Positions 16,661 to 24,754 of a stretch of 34,753 nucleotides of DNA are shown here, piece by piece (position 1 is the first letter of the stretch; each line of letters starts with the position of its first letter). Location of the stretch: positions 1-34,753 of the forward strand of contig JAMPCE010000022.1 in NCBI GenBank assembly GCA_023666335.1. The letters run 5' to 3'. This stretch comes from a bacterium (GTDB lineage: Bacteria; Bacillota; Clostridia; Lachnospirales; Lachnospiraceae). Both the position numbers and the translations under genes were made by a program. Under the pieces are notes generated by a model that saw only the letters and a list, made by a program, of their open reading frames with translations, was not told the origin of the DNA and ran no database searches.

Positions 16661-17722
16661 CTAGTATCTCCCGTTAAAGATCTGCGTGATCGGGGAATCC
16701 TCCGTCAGGATCACGGTCTTATTGTCTCCCGTCACACTCTCTTTCAATGCGTCCAGCGCGCGCACAAAGGAGTAAAAGTCTGTCTTCTCCGGATCGGAGT
16801 AGGCCGCCGAGAGGATCCGCATATATTCCGCCTCTCCCTCCGCGATGGTCGCCTCGGCTTTTGCCTGCGCGTCGGAAAGCATGATGGAGACTTCCTTGTC
16901 GGTGGTATTCTCGATGATCTTCGCCTCGGACTTACCCTCCGCGGTGTACTGCGCCGCGATGTTGCCACGCTCCGAGATCATGCGGTTGTAGACCGCCTGC
17001 TTATTGTCGTCCGGAAGATCGAGTTTCTTGACTTCCACCGCCGCAAGTTCAATACCGTACTGGCTCTCCACATGGTCGATCTGTCCCATGACCGCTTCGG
17101 TCAATGAAGTGATCTCTATGATCTCCTCACGTCCCTCCGACAGATCGAGGTCGTTTCCGGAAAGTTCCTCGCCGGTATCGTCCACCGTGATGGTCATCTT
17201 ACCGTCGCGGCTTCGGATCACCTCGTCCTGTTTCATATTGGAAATGGTATTTTTCGTCGCATTGTAGACAATGGCGTCGATGCGGCTCTCCGCGTTCGGC
17301 ACCGAGCAGCTCAAGGTCTGGGCGAATTTCAGGGGATCCGTCACGCGCCAGAGCACATAGCTGTCCACGATCATCGTCTTTTTGTCCGAAGTGATGACGT
17401 CGGACGGCGGCAGATCGTAGAGCAGCAGCTCTTTGGGAACGGTATCCACCGACTCGATAAAGGGAATCTTAAAGGAAAGTCCCGGAGCTGTGACGACCCT
17501 GTCCACGCGTCCGAACTGTCGGATCAGCTTAAACTGGTTCTGTTTGGTCACGACCATAGCGTTTGCCAGCAGAATGACCGCCACGACCGCCAGCAGGCAC
17601 ATGACCACGCCGAATTTTCCGCCCTTTTTCTTTTCTTTCTTTCCTTTCTGCTTCGTGCCGTCCGAGTTGAACCGCTCGAAAGACTGCATATTCTGATTCT
17701 GCGTAAAGTTTGTATTGTCCAT
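16661..17722 (-). CDS. hflC: HflC-type SPFH/band 7 membrane protein
   Basis: 353 residues. After a basic cytoplasmic N-terminus there is one membrane segment (about 36-56, FGVVMCLLAVVAVILLANAMVV), then an SPFH/band 7 domain (IRQFGRVDRVVTAPGLSFKIPFIESVD) and a coiled-coil Ala/Glu/Lys-rich stretch (KIIENTTDKEVSIMLSDAQAKAEATIAEGEAEY). HflC with HflK forms a large membrane cage around the FtsH protease and modulates its activity. A GGAGG site lies 7-8 bases before the ATG. It follows hflK by 17 bases and is surely in the same operon. The N-terminal Gln/Asn/Lys tail is longer than in E. coli HflC. Confidence 0.9.
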   Translation of the reverse strand: MDNTNFTQNQNMQSFERFNSDGTKQKGKKEKKKGGKFGVVMCLLAVVAVILLANAMVVTKQNQFKLIRQFGRVDRVVTAPGLSFKIPFIESVDTVPKELLLYDLPPSDVITSDKKTMIVDSYVLWRVTDPLKFAQTLSCSVPNAESRIDAIVYNATKNTISNMKQDEVIRSRDGKMTITVDDTGEELSGNDLDLSEGREEIIEITSLTEAVMGQIDHVESQYGIELAAVEVKKLDLPDDNKQAVYNRMISERGNIAAQYTAEGKSEAKIIENTTDKEVSIMLSDAQAKAEATIAEGEAEYMRILSAAYSDPEKTDFYSFVRALDALKESVTGDNKTVILTEDSPITQIFNGRY

Positions 17723-17739
17723 GATTTTACCTCCGGCTC

Positions 17740-18777
17740 CTAATCCGCGTTTTCTTCATCCGACCCATTTGCCGTAGCGCCTGCGGTCTCCTCATCCGCA
17801 TCCTGCAGGGATGCGGAACCATCCGACACGAAACTGTCAAGCGGCAGCATAGTCGTCATATTGCCGCCCTCGCCCTCGATCACGACCTTGACGTCGGGCA
17901 GCACTTCTTCGATTGCCTCATAAAACATACGTTTTTTCGTCACTTCCGGATATTTCGCATACTCCTGATACATGGAGTTGAAGCGGGCAGCCTGACCGTT
18001 CGCCTCGTTGATGCGCTCCTGCTTTTTCGCCTCCGCATCCTGCAAGATCTTATCCGACTCCGCTTCCGCGTTGGGGATCTGCTCGTTGCGGTACTTGTTG
18101 GCGTTGTTTAAGGCGGTCTCCTTGCCCTGCTTGGCTGTCTCCACTTCCTTAAAGGCATTCTCCACCTCGGTCGTGGGCGGCGTCGCGTCCTGAATCGTGA
18201 TGTTGACCAGCTGGATGCCGATATCGTAGGTATCAAGTTTGTCCAGAATCATCTGCTTGATGTTGGACTGGATCTCGTTCTTGCCCGTGGTCAGCACGCT
18301 GTCCACGCTGTAGGAGCCGATAGTCGTACGGATACAGTTCTGCGCGATGTTTTTCAGAATCAGCGCCGGATTCTCCGAAGCATACAACGCTTTGACCGGA
18401 TCGGTCACTCTGTATTCCACATAGAAGTCCACATAGATGAAATTATAGTCGGAGGTGATCATCATCGCATCCTCCTCGTCATTTCCCGCTTTCTCTCCCG
18501 CTTCGTCCATCTGATAGCCGATGGGGAAGCCCTGGATCGTGGTGTTGACCTTCGTTACCGTCTGGATAAACGGGATCTTAAAATGCAGTCCCGGCGCAGC
18601 GACGGCTTTCGGAGAACCGAAAGTGCAGACAACAGCCTGCTCCTCCTCCTGAATCGAATAGTAGGAACCGCTGACTAACACCAGCAGTAAAACGACAACG
18701 ATGACGATCTTTACTGCCGCGGAACCCTTTCCTTTCGGGATGTTGACTTTCTGTCTGTTCATTGTAAACATGTTCAT
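17740..18777 (-). CDS. hflK: HflK-type SPFH/band 7 membrane protein
   Basis: 345 residues: a short cytoplasmic N-terminus, a membrane segment (about 22-42, AVKIVIVVVLLLVLVSGSYYSI), an SPFH domain (VVCTFGSPKAVAAPGLHFKIPFIQTV, then YRVTDPVKALYASENPALILKNIAQ), a coiled-coil region (EVETAKQGKETALNNANKYRNEQIPNAEAESD), and an acidic tail (DADEETAGATANGSDEENAD). Partner of the adjacent HflC in an FtsH-associated complex. A GGTG site lies just before the first ATG; the ATG two codons later is an equally possible start. The leader contains two strong hairpins and a duplicated segment (18787-18886). Confidence 0.9.
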   Translation of the reverse strand: MNMFTMNRQKVNIPKGKGSAAVKIVIVVVLLLVLVSGSYYSIQEEEQAVVCTFGSPKAVAAPGLHFKIPFIQTVTKVNTTIQGFPIGYQMDEAGEKAGNDEEDAMMITSDYNFIYVDFYVEYRVTDPVKALYASENPALILKNIAQNCIRTTIGSYSVDSVLTTGKNEIQSNIKQMILDKLDTYDIGIQLVNITIQDATPPTTEVENAFKEVETAKQGKETALNNANKYRNEQIPNAEAESDKILQDAEAKKQERINEANGQAARFNSMYQEYAKYPEVTKKRMFYEAIEEVLPDVKVVIEGEGGNMTTMLPLDSFVSDGSASLQDADEETAGATANGSDEENAD

Positions 18778-18786
18778 TTTTTCACC

Positions 18787-18886
18787 TGCACAATTCTTTC
18801 TTCAATGGTTTACTCATCGCAGGATCGGCATCCTGCGACCAAAGAATTGCTGCGCAATTCTTTCTGAAATGATTTACTATACTCGC
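18787..18886 (-). repeat. Duplicated leader segment with two hairpins upstream of hflK
   Basis: Two diverged direct copies, 18787-18820 and 18851-18886, share CAATTCTTTCT, then T.AATG.TTTACT and a CGC end. Hairpin 1 is TCGCAGGAT (18817-18825) with ATCCTGCGA (18830-18838) around a 4-base loop. Hairpin 2 is AAAGAATTGC (18841-18850) with GCAATTCTTT (18854-18863) around a 3-base loop. Both lie in the presumed 5' untranslated region of hflK. No T tract follows on the minus strand, so simple termination is unlikely. Could be a small dispersed palindromic element or an mRNA-stability structure. Confidence 0.7.
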
Positions 18887-19000
18887 TTTTAAGTATATAA
18901 TATACCTTGGCTGTATTATACAACAGAACGCCTCAGCAGAAAATAGCCGAAACATAAAATTTTACTAAATTTCAGGAAAAGAAATAGGAGAACACACAGC

Positions 19001-19726
19001 ATGAGAATCATTTTTATCAGACACGGCGACCCAGACTATGTAAACGACGCGCTCACGGAGAAAGGCGTGCGGGAAGCGAAACTTCTCGCAAAGCGGGTGG
19101 CAAAATGGGACTTTATCACGCAGGTTTACTGCTCCCCGCTGGGACGGGCTGCGCAGACGGCGTCCTATTCGCTTGCCGCTCTGGGACGGGAAGCGGTCAC
19201 TTATGAATGGATGAAGGAATTTTCTTACATGATCGACGATCCCGTAACGGGACGCCACGGGGTGCCGTGGGATTTTATGCCGGAATACTGGACGGCAATT
19301 CCGCAGATGTATGACCGCCATGCATGGCGGGAGACAGATATCTACCGCTCCAACCCCGACCTGATCCCCGCCTACGACGAGGTCTGCCGGGGACTCGACG
19401 GCATCCTCTCTTCCTATGGCTACGAGCGCAGGCAGGATCATTACATCAATACAAATCCCGCGACTGTTTTGCAAAATACGATCGTAATCTTCTGCCATCT
19501 GGGCGTCACCTGCGTGATGATGAGCCATCTGCTCGGCATCTCTCCGGCGCTCCTCTTCCATGATCTCTATCTGGCGCCCACCTCGGTGACGGTGCTTGCC
19601 ACGGAAGAGCGGATGAATCACATCGCCCATTTCCGCGCGCAGGTGATCGGCGACACAAACCATTTACAGCAGGGCGGCGAACCGATCTCCGCCGCAGGCT
19701 ATTTTACCGATCCGTTTCAGGGGTGA
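19001..19726 (+). CDS. Histidine phosphatase family protein
   Basis: 241 residues. The N-terminal FIRHGDPDY carries the phosphorylated His (His8) of the RHG motif, Arg49 in CSPLGRAAQTA is the second phosphate-binding Arg, and His166 in IFCHLGVT is the second catalytic His; a Glu near 73 may be the general acid. All expected core residues are present, so it is probably active. Substrates in this superfamily range from phosphoglycerates to nucleotides and sugar phosphates and cannot be inferred here. AGGAG lies about 10 bases before the ATG. It is divergent from hflK across a 223-base AT-rich region and ends one base before the convergent DUF1189-like gene. Confidence 0.87.
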   Translation: MRIIFIRHGDPDYVNDALTEKGVREAKLLAKRVAKWDFITQVYCSPLGRAAQTASYSLAALGREAVTYEWMKEFSYMIDDPVTGRHGVPWDFMPEYWTAIPQMYDRHAWRETDIYRSNPDLIPAYDEVCRGLDGILSSYGYERRQDHYINTNPATVLQNTIVIFCHLGVTCVMMSHLLGISPALLFHDLYLAPTSVTVLATEERMNHIAHFRAQVIGDTNHLQQGGEPISAAGYFTDPFQG

Positions 19727-19727
19727 C

Positions 19728-20564
19728 TTACTGCCATCCCTGTCCTGTCGGCGGCATCGGCGCATAGACCGTCGGCTGCTCATCCGGCAGTTTCGCGATC
19801 GCAAATCCCATAAATACCATCGTCACGGCAATCCTTGCCACATTCGGGATCGAAAAATTGACCATAAGGATCTCATTCAGCACCTCGTCTATGAATGTCG
19901 CCGCCACAAACATCAGCACTTTCGCATAGACTGCCACACGGAACAGTGCGCCGGTCCCCACGTTCTTTTTCATCACAGAGGCGATGAACATCCCGAAAAG
20001 CAGATAGATCGCAGCGCTCAGGAAATACCACAGCGCCTTTCCGACAAAAAGAAACACATAGCCGATCGCCACGATGAACAGCATGAGCGGCGCCAGCGTC
20101 GTGACGATCCACTGTCTGCTGATTTCAAAATTGCCGAGATCGCTGAAATCAAGCTGTTGATATTCTGAATTCTGCATGATCGAAAGCCTGTCGCGTCCGA
20201 CCAGCATGACATTCTGATAGCCCCCTCTTATAAGTTCCGCCACATCCTCATAGGAGAAACCGTCGATATCCTCCGTCATATAGATGAACACCGTTTCTTC
20301 GTCCAGCACAAAATCCTCGTCCAGATGCAGCCGTCCGCCGCTGATCTCAAACTCGGGGAGCTCTGCCGCCACTTCTTCCATATCCACCGATGCGAACCTG
20401 ACCGCCAGAAAGAGAAACGAGATCAGCGTCGCAGCCAGCACCAAAAGCGTCACAAAACCGATCATGCTGCCGGTCGTTACCTTCGTCAGGCGGTGGTACT
20501 GCGTCGGCACAAACGAAAGTGCAAACTGCTTAAAAATATTAGGTTCTTTATTCTGTTCTTCCAT
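19728..20564 (-). CDS. DUF1189-like membrane protein
   Basis: 278 residues with about five membrane segments: about 33-57, 150-172, 174-195, 205-226 and 236-257. Between the first and second is an extracytoplasmic region (VAAELPEFEISGGRLHLDEDFVLDEETVFIYM to about 148), whose LPEFEISGG-type stretch is typical of DUF1189 proteins. The cytoplasmic N-terminus (NIFKQFALSFVPTQYHRL) also fits that family. GGAGGAG precedes the ATG. It starts 21 bases after trpS and is probably cotranscribed with it. Function is unknown; in Bacillus, relatives have been linked to the maltodextrin system (name only). It ends in Pro-rich PPTGQGWQ. Confidence 0.65.
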   Translation of the reverse strand: MEEQNKEPNIFKQFALSFVPTQYHRLTKVTTGSMIGFVTLLVLAATLISFLFLAVRFASVDMEEVAAELPEFEISGGRLHLDEDFVLDEETVFIYMTEDIDGFSYEDVAELIRGGYQNVMLVGRDRLSIMQNSEYQQLDFSDLGNFEISRQWIVTTLAPLMLFIVAIGYVFLFVGKALWYFLSAAIYLLFGMFIASVMKKNVGTGALFRVAVYAKVLMFVAATFIDEVLNEILMVNFSIPNVARIAVTMVFMGFAIAKLPDEQPTVYAPMPPTGQGWQ

Positions 20565-20585
20565 GTTCTCCTCCCTCTTTCCCCG

Positions 20586-21590
20586 TCAGCGGATGCGCTC
20601 CGGAAATCCTACCTTTTTCTGTACTTTGCGCAGGGTCTTCGTCGCGAAATAATTCGCTTTCTCCGCGTTTTCCTTGATCACTTTATCGATATAATCCTTG
20701 TTTTTCCCCAGATCCTCGTATCTTTCCTGCAAGGGCTTTAACACGCCGACCACAGCCTCGCCCACAGCCATCTTAAAATCGCCGTAGCCTTTACTTTCGA
20801 ACTCATGTTCTGTCTCCTCCGGCGTCTTTCCCGTGCAGACGCAGTAGATATCGATCAGATTGTGGATGCCGGGCTGTTCTTCCCTGTAGCGCACGGCGCC
20901 CTCCGAATCCGTCACCGCCCGCTTGAATTTGCGGATGATGGTATCGGGATCGTCCATCAGATAAATGCTGGCATTCGGGTTCTCGTCGGACTTTGACATC
21001 TTCTTTTCCGGATTCTGCAGGCTCTTGATGCTGGCTCCGGTCTTGCCGATGTAAGGCTCCGGAATCGTGAACACATCGCCGTAAATAGCGTTAAAACGCT
21101 GTGCGATATCACGGGTGATCTCCAGATGCTGCAGCTGGTCCTTGCCGACAGGCACCACGTCCGCCTGATAGAGCAGGATATCCGCCGCCATCAGCACCGG
21201 ATAGGTAAAGAGGCCCGCATTGATGTTATCCGCGTGTTTTGCCGCCTTATCCTTAAACTGTGTCATACGGTTCAGCTCTCCCATATAGGTGAAGCAGTTT
21301 AAGATCCAGGAAAGCTCCGCATGTCCCGACACATGGGACTGATAGTAAAGGCAGTTCTTTTCGGGATCGATGCCCGCCGCGATATAGAGCGTGAGGAGAT
21401 TCCGCGCCCGCCGGCGCAGTTCCGCCGGATCCTGCCTGATGGTGATGGAGTGCAGATCCACCACCGAATAGAAACACTGGTACTCGTCGCAGAGAGAAAC
21501 CCAGTTCTTCAAAGCCCCCAGATAATTGCCAAGCGTCAGATTTCCCGTCGCCTGCATTCCGCTGAACAATACTTTCTTTCCGTCTAACAT
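20586..21590 (-). CDS. trpS: Tryptophanyl-tRNA synthetase
   Basis: 334 residues, the usual length for bacterial TrpS, a class I aminoacyl-tRNA synthetase that charges tRNA-Trp. The HIGH-like signature is TGNLTLGNYLGA (about 15-26) and the KMSKS loop is EKKMSKSDENP (about 196-206). Other family segments include DLHSIT, YPVLMAADILLYQADVVPVGKDQLQH and the C-terminal anticodon-binding helices. A GGGAGAG site lies before the ATG. No T-box leader could be made out between 21591 and 21687. Followed by the DUF1189-like gene. Confidence 0.97.
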   Translation of the reverse strand: MLDGKKVLFSGMQATGNLTLGNYLGALKNWVSLCDEYQCFYSVVDLHSITIRQDPAELRRRARNLLTLYIAAGIDPEKNCLYYQSHVSGHAELSWILNCFTYMGELNRMTQFKDKAAKHADNINAGLFTYPVLMAADILLYQADVVPVGKDQLQHLEITRDIAQRFNAIYGDVFTIPEPYIGKTGASIKSLQNPEKKMSKSDENPNASIYLMDDPDTIIRKFKRAVTDSEGAVRYREEQPGIHNLIDIYCVCTGKTPEETEHEFESKGYGDFKMAVGEAVVGVLKPLQERYEDLGKNKDYIDKVIKENAEKANYFATKTLRKVQKKVGFPERIR

Positions 21591-21687
21591 AATGCTTCTC
21601 TCCCTCTCCCGTATTTGATCGGTCCGTACGCCCGATGATATTCTTTATCCAATATAGCACCGCTCTCACTTTCCGTCAAGAAATCAA

Positions 21688-21718
21688 AAAGGAGAGCCCG
21701 CCACAGCGTCTCTCCTTT
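21688..21718 (-). terminator. Intrinsic terminator after the small Gly-rich gene
   Basis: A 9-bp stem, AAAGGAGAG (21688-21696) with CTCTCCTTT (21710-21718), around a 13-base loop; read on the minus strand it is followed by TTTTTG. It lies 25 bases after the stop of the small gene and before trpS. Confidence 0.8.
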
Positions 21719-21742
21719 CTTTTTACCGCTTGCTTTTCCTGA

Positions 21743-22009
21743 TCAGTTTTCTTCCGCCTCACAGCCGCAGGTAGAGCCGTTTCCGTTAAAAGGTCTCTGC
21801 TCGAAACGCGGCTCAAAACGGGAATCGTCAAAAGGCTCCGGTCTCATGCAGGGTCTAACCGGCTCGTCGCAGCCGCAGCCGTTATTCCCGTTACCGTTTC
21901 CGCCGCAGCCGACGCCGTTGTTTCCGTTACCGTTTCCGCCGCAGCCGATGCGCAGTCCGCCGTTTGGCCCGCAGAAAAGCAGCAAAAGTATGATCCAACA
22001 ACAATTCAT
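21743..22009 (-). CDS. Small Gly/Asn/Cys-rich protein, possible spore-coat component
   Basis: 88 residues, not assigned to a known family. The N-terminus is hydrophobic (CCWIILLLLFCG), followed by two exact-style copies of a 12-residue unit GCGGNGNGNNG+V/C, then a Cys/Pro stretch (GCDEPVRPCMRPEPF) and a charged tail with FEPRFEQ. AAGGAG lies before the ATG. Own promoter region upstream (SigK-like, 22040-22066) and own terminator, so it is a single-gene unit. Cys- and Gly-rich low-complexity composition plus the SigK-like promoter suggest a spore coat or crust protein; this is inference. Confidence 0.65.
   Translation of the reverse strand: MNCCWIILLLLFCGPNGGLRIGCGGNGNGNNGVGCGGNGNGNNGCGCDEPVRPCMRPEPFDDSRFEPRFEQRPFNGNGSTCGCEAEEN
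21881..21952 (-). repeat. Two tandem 36-base units in the small Gly-rich gene
   Basis: Units 21881-21916 and 21917-21952 differ at only a few positions and encode the repeated Gly/Asn/Cys 12-mer. Such a repeat can expand or contract by slippage without shifting the frame. Confidence 0.8.
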
Positions 22010-22039
22010 AAGGTCTCATCTCCTTTTTCTCTCATACCC

Positions 22040-22066
22040 TATCGTATGCAGAGAAAAAGAAAGCGT
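22040..22066 (-). promoter_or_regulatory. SigK-like promoter of the small Gly-rich gene
   Basis: On the minus strand: AC (22065-22066), 16 bases, then CATACGATA (22040-22048), which fits the Bacillus SigK pattern AC-N16-CATANNNTA. No good SigA promoter is seen in the 59-base gap. The same pattern with the same spacing lies upstream of cotJA. Confidence 0.45.
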
Positions 22067-22068
22067 GC

Positions 22069-22614
22069 TCACTTTGCGCCGCGGACGAGGATCTTTTTCC
22101 TGATATAGCGGAAAGTCCTTTCCTCTCCCTGCTCGGCGAGCATATGCAGGAGAAATTCCAGAAGACGTTTTGTCTTCTTATGCAGAGGAGGCGGCGTCTT
22201 TGACGTCTGATAGTAACGCAGGGGATCCTGATCGGTATAGGACACCCCGTGGTAGACCTTGCAGGCCGCTACGCGGTCCATGAACATCTCCACCACATAG
22301 CGGGTCGGCATGGGCGCGGGCGCCATACCGCCCTCGATATCTTTCGCGCTGTAGTCGATCCAATACTCATAGTGGTGCTTGTTGCGCCCTTTGTGATGGA
22401 GCCACGCGGAGGAGTAGCCGATATCCTCCCGCTCCGCATTGTTCGGGCTTCTGTCGCCCTGATAATATTTCGCGCCCACCAGAAATTCCGTCGGGCTGTA
22501 CTTGGACAGATCGTGTAATAGTCCCTGCTTAAAAAGCCCCACCCGAAAGCAGCCGTCCATCACGAGCAGCTTGTGGCGGGTGATGGTCTTAAAATGTTCC
22601 CATGCCTTATTCAT
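22069..22614 (-). CDS. DUF5662 family protein
   Basis: 181 residues from MNKAWEHF; AAGGA lies 8 bases before this ATG, while the frame stays open upstream into the GH13 gene. The family signature is HDLSKYSPTEF (about 34-44), an HD-like metal-binding segment, with further His-rich stretches AWLHHKGRNKHHYEYW and later helices. The conserved His/Asp arrangement suggests a metal-dependent hydrolase-like fold, but no function is known to me. It overlaps the end of the GH13-like gene by 8 bases, so the two are probably translationally coupled. Confidence 0.8.
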   Translation of the reverse strand: MNKAWEHFKTITRHKLLVMDGCFRVGLFKQGLLHDLSKYSPTEFLVGAKYYQGDRSPNNAEREDIGYSSAWLHHKGRNKHHYEYWIDYSAKDIEGGMAPAPMPTRYVVEMFMDRVAACKVYHGVSYTDQDPLRYYQTSKTPPPLHKKTKRLLEFLLHMLAEQGEERTFRYIRKKILVRGAK

Positions 22615-24520
22615 GTTTCGCGTCCTTCTTCCGTTTTTTGCGCGCAGTCTTCTCTGTCTCCTCCGGCACATCCTCCGTGCAGAAAAAGGCGATCGCCCGC
22701 GGCGGCAGACAGATTTCCTGCGAAGCCCCTTTCTCCTCGACTTCCGGCAGTTCCTCTCCCGTAGAAAGGTGATAGATCCACCGCTTTCCTTTCGGAAGCG
22801 AGGGCAGCCCCAGATAGTTTACCTGCCAGTGCATATTGACGCCGATAAAGATACACTTCTCCTCCTGCACATCCGTACGCTTCTCGTCGGAAGCGCTGCA
22901 ATAGAAAATTCCCAGACTGCGGCTCGCCGGATCCGTATCGGGCTTCCATGCGCCCCTCCCGTGGAAAGAGATCCCCGGGCGTCCGGTATCCGCTGCATGA
23001 AAAGGCGCGCCGTATTGATCGCGGTATTTTTTCCGCAGAGAGATCATCTGCTTTGTGAAAGCGAAAAGTTCTTTCCCGACCGCCGTCTGATTCCATTTGA
23101 TCCAGGCGATCTCATTGTCCTGACAGTAAGGATTGTTATTGCCCTCCTGCGTATTGGCAAACTCGTCTCCGCTGTAGAGAAGCGGCATTCCCTGCGCGAT
23201 AAAGAGAAAGGCCAGCGCGTTTTTCATCTGCTGCAGGCGCAGTCTCTGAATGCTCTTTTTACGGCTTTTGCCCTCCACGCCGCAGTTCCAGCTGCAATTA
23301 TAATTCGTTCCGTCCTGATTGTCCTCGCCGTTTGCCTCATTGTGTTTGCGGTCGTAGGAGACCAGATCGACAAGGCGCATCCCGTCCCATCTCGCAATGC
23401 TGTTGACCGCATCCGGCTCCTGTCCGCTCTCCCGCATATAATAGACGAAGCGGTGGAGCAGATTGTCGTCCCCTTTCAGGAAACGCCGCATATCGTAGAG
23501 AAAGCTGTCGCTCAAGTAAGTAAGCTGCTCCGGTTTCTGCTTCACATGGCTGTATTCTCCCTCTCCGATCAAAAGCAGCGTATCCGCAAGAAGCGGCTCT
23601 TCCGCGATCAGCTCCACCGGCAGGGCGGTTCCCAGCAGATGGAAGCCGTCGATATGGTATTCCAGCACCCAATAGCGCAGAATATCTACGATTTCCATCG
23701 CACCAATCTCCGGCGGAAAATAGAACTGCATCGAAACGGCGATCCTGGCTGCGTGAAAGGCGCGCACCATATCCTTAAACTCGACGGCAGCGTCCTTTCC
23801 TGCCGCATAAGCGCCTTTCGGCACATAGTAAAGCCCTTTCTGATAGCCCCAGTAGTTGACTCTGGGCGGCTTTTTCTCCTCCGCCCCGGGCGCGGGAAGT
23901 TCTTTCTTATAATCGAGCGCCGCCTGTTCCATCGTCTGCGCCGTATTTTCCGGCATGACCTCCTCAAACTCATATGTGGGCATGAGGAGCAGCGTATTGA
24001 TCCCCAGCTCCCGCAGATAAGGGAGTTTTTCCGCAACGCCCGCATAGGTCCCCTTATGCTTTACGCCGGAAGAGCGGTGTTTCGTAAAGCCCCGCACATG
24101 CAGGGCATAAAGGATCCTGTCCCGGGAAGAGATGCGGACGTTCCTGTCCTCTCCCCAGTCATAGCCGCTCTTTCCGGGCAGACAGCGGGCAGGGCTGTCT
24201 TTTGGCAAGCCGTAAACGCCTGCCCTCTCCACCGCCTTGCAGCAGGGATCCTGTCGGATTTCCTCCCCGCTGTAGAAAAGGTAGCGGCAGTTCGTATCGT
24301 GATAATCGGCAAGCAGCATCGCGCAGACCGCGCCCACACGGCAGTCGTCCGGGAACGGAATCTTTACGCCCTCCCGATGCTTTCTGTCAAAGAGGAGTAT
24401 GCCCGTCTCACGATCTTCCCCGCACACGGCGGAAACGCGAAGTCCTTCTTTTTCAAAGGATACGCCGAGCGGATACATCTGCATTCTGTCTACACGCTTT
24501 ATCTGAAATGATTTCTGCAT
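22607..24520 (-). CDS. GH13 glycogen-debranching (GlgX/isoamylase)-like protein, probable pseudoenzyme
   Basis: About 637 residues; the chosen Met has GGAGG 5 bases upstream. It has an N-terminal CBM48-like domain (to about 130), a GH13 barrel (about 135-520) and a C-terminal beta domain. Family membership is clear from DLVSYDRKHNEANGEDNQDG (about 386-405), SWNCGVEG and GMPLLYSGDEFANTQ. Catalytic regions are degraded: region I, normally DVVYNH, reads MQFYFP; region II, normally GFRFDLA, reads GFHLLGT, so the nucleophile Asp and preceding Arg are gone; region IV His is replaced by Trp (ARWDGM). The acid/base Glu (IGEGE, about 320) remains. Probably not a working hydrolase; a glycan-binding or regulatory role is possible. 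Confidence 0.85.
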   Translation of the reverse strand: MQKSFQIKRVDRMQMYPLGVSFEKEGLRVSAVCGEDRETGILLFDRKHREGVKIPFPDDCRVGAVCAMLLADYHDTNCRYLFYSGEEIRQDPCCKAVERAGVYGLPKDSPARCLPGKSGYDWGEDRNVRISSRDRILYALHVRGFTKHRSSGVKHKGTYAGVAEKLPYLRELGINTLLLMPTYEFEEVMPENTAQTMEQAALDYKKELPAPGAEEKKPPRVNYWGYQKGLYYVPKGAYAAGKDAAVEFKDMVRAFHAARIAVSMQFYFPPEIGAMEIVDILRYWVLEYHIDGFHLLGTALPVELIAEEPLLADTLLLIGEGEYSHVKQKPEQLTYLSDSFLYDMRRFLKGDDNLLHRFVYYMRESGQEPDAVNSIARWDGMRLVDLVSYDRKHNEANGEDNQDGTNYNCSWNCGVEGKSRKKSIQRLRLQQMKNALAFLFIAQGMPLLYSGDEFANTQEGNNNPYCQDNEIAWIKWNQTAVGKELFAFTKQMISLRKKYRDQYGAPFHAADTGRPGISFHGRGAWKPDTDPASRSLGIFYCSASDEKRTDVQEEKCIFIGVNMHWQVNYLGLPSLPKGKRWIYHLSTGEELPEVEEKGASQEICLPPRAIAFFCTEDVPEETEKTARKKRKKDAKHE

Positions 24521-24596
24521 CATACCCTCCGTCCGTTCAAGCCGCATTCCCTTTGGTAAGCCTTACCCGTCGGGAATCAAATTTAAGTCAGTTTAT

Positions 24597-24625
24597 ATTA
24601 TACAGAAAATCAGAATATTTTTCAA
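24597..24625 (-). promoter_or_regulatory. SigA promoter of the GH13-like gene
   Basis: On the minus strand: TTGAAA at 24620-24625, a 17-base spacer, and TATAAT at 24597-24602, 77 bases upstream of the start. The leader holds a short inverted repeat, GGTAAG and CTTACC (24555-24567), that could be an operator. Confidence 0.75.
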
Positions 24626-24675
24626 CACATTCCACAAAAAGCGGACAGATCGTGCAGCAAAAGCGTCCTGTGGAA

Positions 24676-24704
24676 TTGACTGTGCCGCCCATCTGTTATA
24701 TGAT
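24676..24704 (+). promoter_or_regulatory. SigA promoter of the DUF1292 gene
   Basis: TTGACT at 24676-24681, a 17-base spacer, and TATGAT at 24699-24704, 51 bases before the start codon. Divergent from the GH13 promoter. Confidence 0.75.
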
Positions 24705-24754
24705 TGTTACAGTAAACAGGAGCGAAAAAACTGCGCTCCGGAACGGAGAATATC

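Noticed and set aside
18965..19663. Minus-strand open frame of 232 codons
   Set aside because: Antisense to the histidine phosphatase, which carries all catalytic residues.
21591..21687. T-box leader before trpS
   Set aside because: Only about 97 bases separate the terminator from the start, and no T-box sequence or antiterminator was seen.
22502..24511. Long plus-strand open frame (669 codons)
   Set aside because: Lies opposite the GH13-like gene, its translation is Arg/His/Leu-rich without any family pattern, and it has no ribosome-binding site; a shadow frame.
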